64,000 nucleotides of DNA from NCBI RefSeq assembly GCF_014692875.1, contig NZ_CP061171.1, positions 3,844,001 through 3,908,000 of the forward strand, in the 5' to 3' direction. Positions 62,757 to 64,000 of this stretch are shown in pieces. The translations under genes and the position numbers were made by a program. Each line of letters opens with the position of its first letter. The first letter of the stretch is position 1. Under the pieces are notes generated by a model. The model saw nothing but the letters and a program-made list of their open reading frames with translations, was not told the origin of the DNA and made no database searches. This stretch comes from Pedobacter riviphilus. GTDB lineage: Bacteria; Bacteroidota; Bacteroidia; Sphingobacteriales; Sphingobacteriaceae.

Positions 62757-62864
62757 AACCGCTAATTTTTATTTAAATGTTAAATTACAACGAGTTAACT
62801 GGTAGTTTTGTTTTGCAGGAGTACAATTATTTTTTCGGTGGTTAAACTTTTTGCTGCAGGATCA

Positions 62865-63925
62865 AAATACTCACTAACCTTCACAAAAAGATAATAGCGA
62901 AAAGAAGGGCTACCCCAACCAAAAAGCAAGAAACCTACTACAATAAATTTAAATTATTTTTTTTTGCAGCGCAGGGCCAGAGCAGCTATTTAAGCCTGTT
63001 CCCGTGCTCCACTATATCCTTTCGCTGCGCTTCAGGGATGCCGCTGCACCCGGGGCTAAGACACTCGGTAGTGCAGGTAGAGCGAAACGTATAATATCTG
63101 GCAAAATGCGGCTTCTTTTCTTCCACTGCCCCACGTTAAATAAACCTTATTGCAGCGGCTATACTTTTTGGTGCGCTACCTAAAAATACTCACTAACCTT
63201 CACAAAAAGATAATAGCGAAAAGAAGGACTACCCCAACCGAAAAGCAAGAGACCTGCTTTACAATAAACTTAAATTATTTTTTTGAAGCGCAGGGCCAGA
63301 GCAGCCATTTAAGCCAGTTCCCGTGCTCCACTATATCCTTTCGCTGCGCTTCAGGGATGCCGCTGTGCCCGGGGCTAAGACATTCGGTAGTGCAGGTAGA
63401 GCGAAACGTATAATATTTGGCAAAATGCGGCTTCTTTTCTTCCACTGCCCCACGTTAAATAAACCTTATTGCAGCGGCTATACTTTTTGGTGCGCTACCT
63501 AAAAATACTCACTAACCTTCACAAAAAGATAATAGCGAAAAGAAGGACTACCCCAACTGAAAAGCAAGAAACCTGCTTACAATAAATTTAAATTATTTTT
63601 TTGAAGTGCAGGGCCAGAGCAGCTATTTAAGCTAGTTCTCGTGCTCCACTATATCCTTTCGCTGCGCTTCAGGGATGCCGCTGCGCCCGGGGCTAAGACA
63701 TTCGGTAGTGCAGGTAGAGCGAAACGTATAATATTTGGCAAAATGCGGCTTCTTTCCTTCCACTGCCCACCTTAAATAAACCTTATTGCAGCGGCTATAC
63801 TTTTTGGTGCGCTACCTAAAAATACTCACCAACCCTCACAAAAAGATAATAGCGAAAAGAAGGACTACCCCAACCGAAAAGCAAGAAACCTGCTTTACAA
63901 TAAATTTAAATTATTTTTTTGAAAT
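62865..63925. repeat. About 319-bp tandem repeat, three full units
   Basis: The string TCACTAACCTTCACAAAAAG and its neighbours recur at 62871, 63190, 63509 and 63826, so the unit is 317-319 bp. Each unit holds GCGCAGGGCCAGAGCAGC, CTATATCCTTTCGCTGCGC and TGCGGCTTCTTTTCTTCC. Units are about 95% alike, so the duplication is recent. The array has no plausible gene; a short frame at 63150-63413 is part of the repeat. It abuts the end of the window at about 63925. Confidence 0.85.
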
Positions 63926-64000
63926 GGATAGCCAATACTTTAAGAGTATGGCCTTAATTTAACTTCTCGGCTAATAATTTCATTTCGATATGCGGCGAAC

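Noticed and set aside
63150..63413. 87-residue open frame in the tandem repeat
   Set aside because: It is part of the repeated non-coding unit and is not preserved in the neighbouring units.
62865..63925. CRISPR array
   Set aside because: Units are about 319 bp with no short constant repeat and variable spacer pattern, and no cas genes are nearby.

Overview
The window looks like the chromosome of a Bacteroidota bacterium of the Sphingobacteriaceae, most probably Pedobacter or a close relative. The signs are AT-rich DNA, two SusC/SusD pairs, Bacteroidota-type promoters (TTG about 20 bp before TAnnTTTG), mostly no Shine-Dalgarno sequence, and the ftsX-DUF3098-uppP-truB-yitT-ribF and rpmB-rpmG-DUF4295-ftsY-rimO gene orders. 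No rRNA, tRNA or CRISPR array was found.

Layout. 1-4.6 kb is a + strand housekeeping block for division, undecaprenyl phosphate recycling, tRNA pseudouridylation and FAD synthesis. 4.6-10 kb holds a small membrane protein, a Kef-type antiporter, a DUF2157 membrane protein, a DUF1016 nuclease-like protein and a YjbQ protein. 10-16.8 kb carries a hydrolase, DoxX, VOC, a GyrI-like protein, a GlxA regulator, a LiaF-type membrane protein and rpiA, with intergenic regions rich in repeats, including four copies of an RNA-like hairpin element. 16.8-34.6 kb is a glycan and glycoprotein utilisation region on the minus strand: a cytochrome c dehydrogenase, a DUF1080 protein, two GH92 alpha-mannosidases, two basic-secretory-protein metallopeptidases, a ROK kinase, SusD, SusC and a LacI regulator. 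Eight TAAAACGTTTTA-like palindromes tie most of it into one likely regulon. 35-38.6 kb has an outer-membrane phospholipase-like protein, lpxB and surE. 38.8-41.7 kb is a large M16 peptidase.

42-49.3 kb is the most unusual part. It is a minus-strand cassette of vsr, a Dcm-like C5 methyltransferase, an EcoRII-type restriction enzyme, a protein fusing an EcoRII-N-like DNA-binding domain to two GHKL ATPase domains (one MutL/MORC-like, one histidine-kinase-like), and a receiver-like protein. It reads as a CCWGG-type restriction-modification system with its own two-component-like signalling pair. A relic of an XRE regulator lies at its end.

49.4-64 kb holds a GH130 enzyme, CsbD, a second SusC/SusD pair, acetyl-CoA synthetase, ribosomal proteins L28 and L33, DUF4295, FtsY, a GxxExxY protein flanked by inverted repeats, RimO, two small exported proteins and a roughly 319-bp tandem repeat at the right edge.

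Six genes (an alpha/beta hydrolase, a VOC protein, GH92, a basic secretory protein, surE and acs) are each split by one base gained or lost, five of them in homopolymer runs. Because surE and acs are conserved and otherwise intact, base-calling errors are a strong alternative to real pseudogenes.
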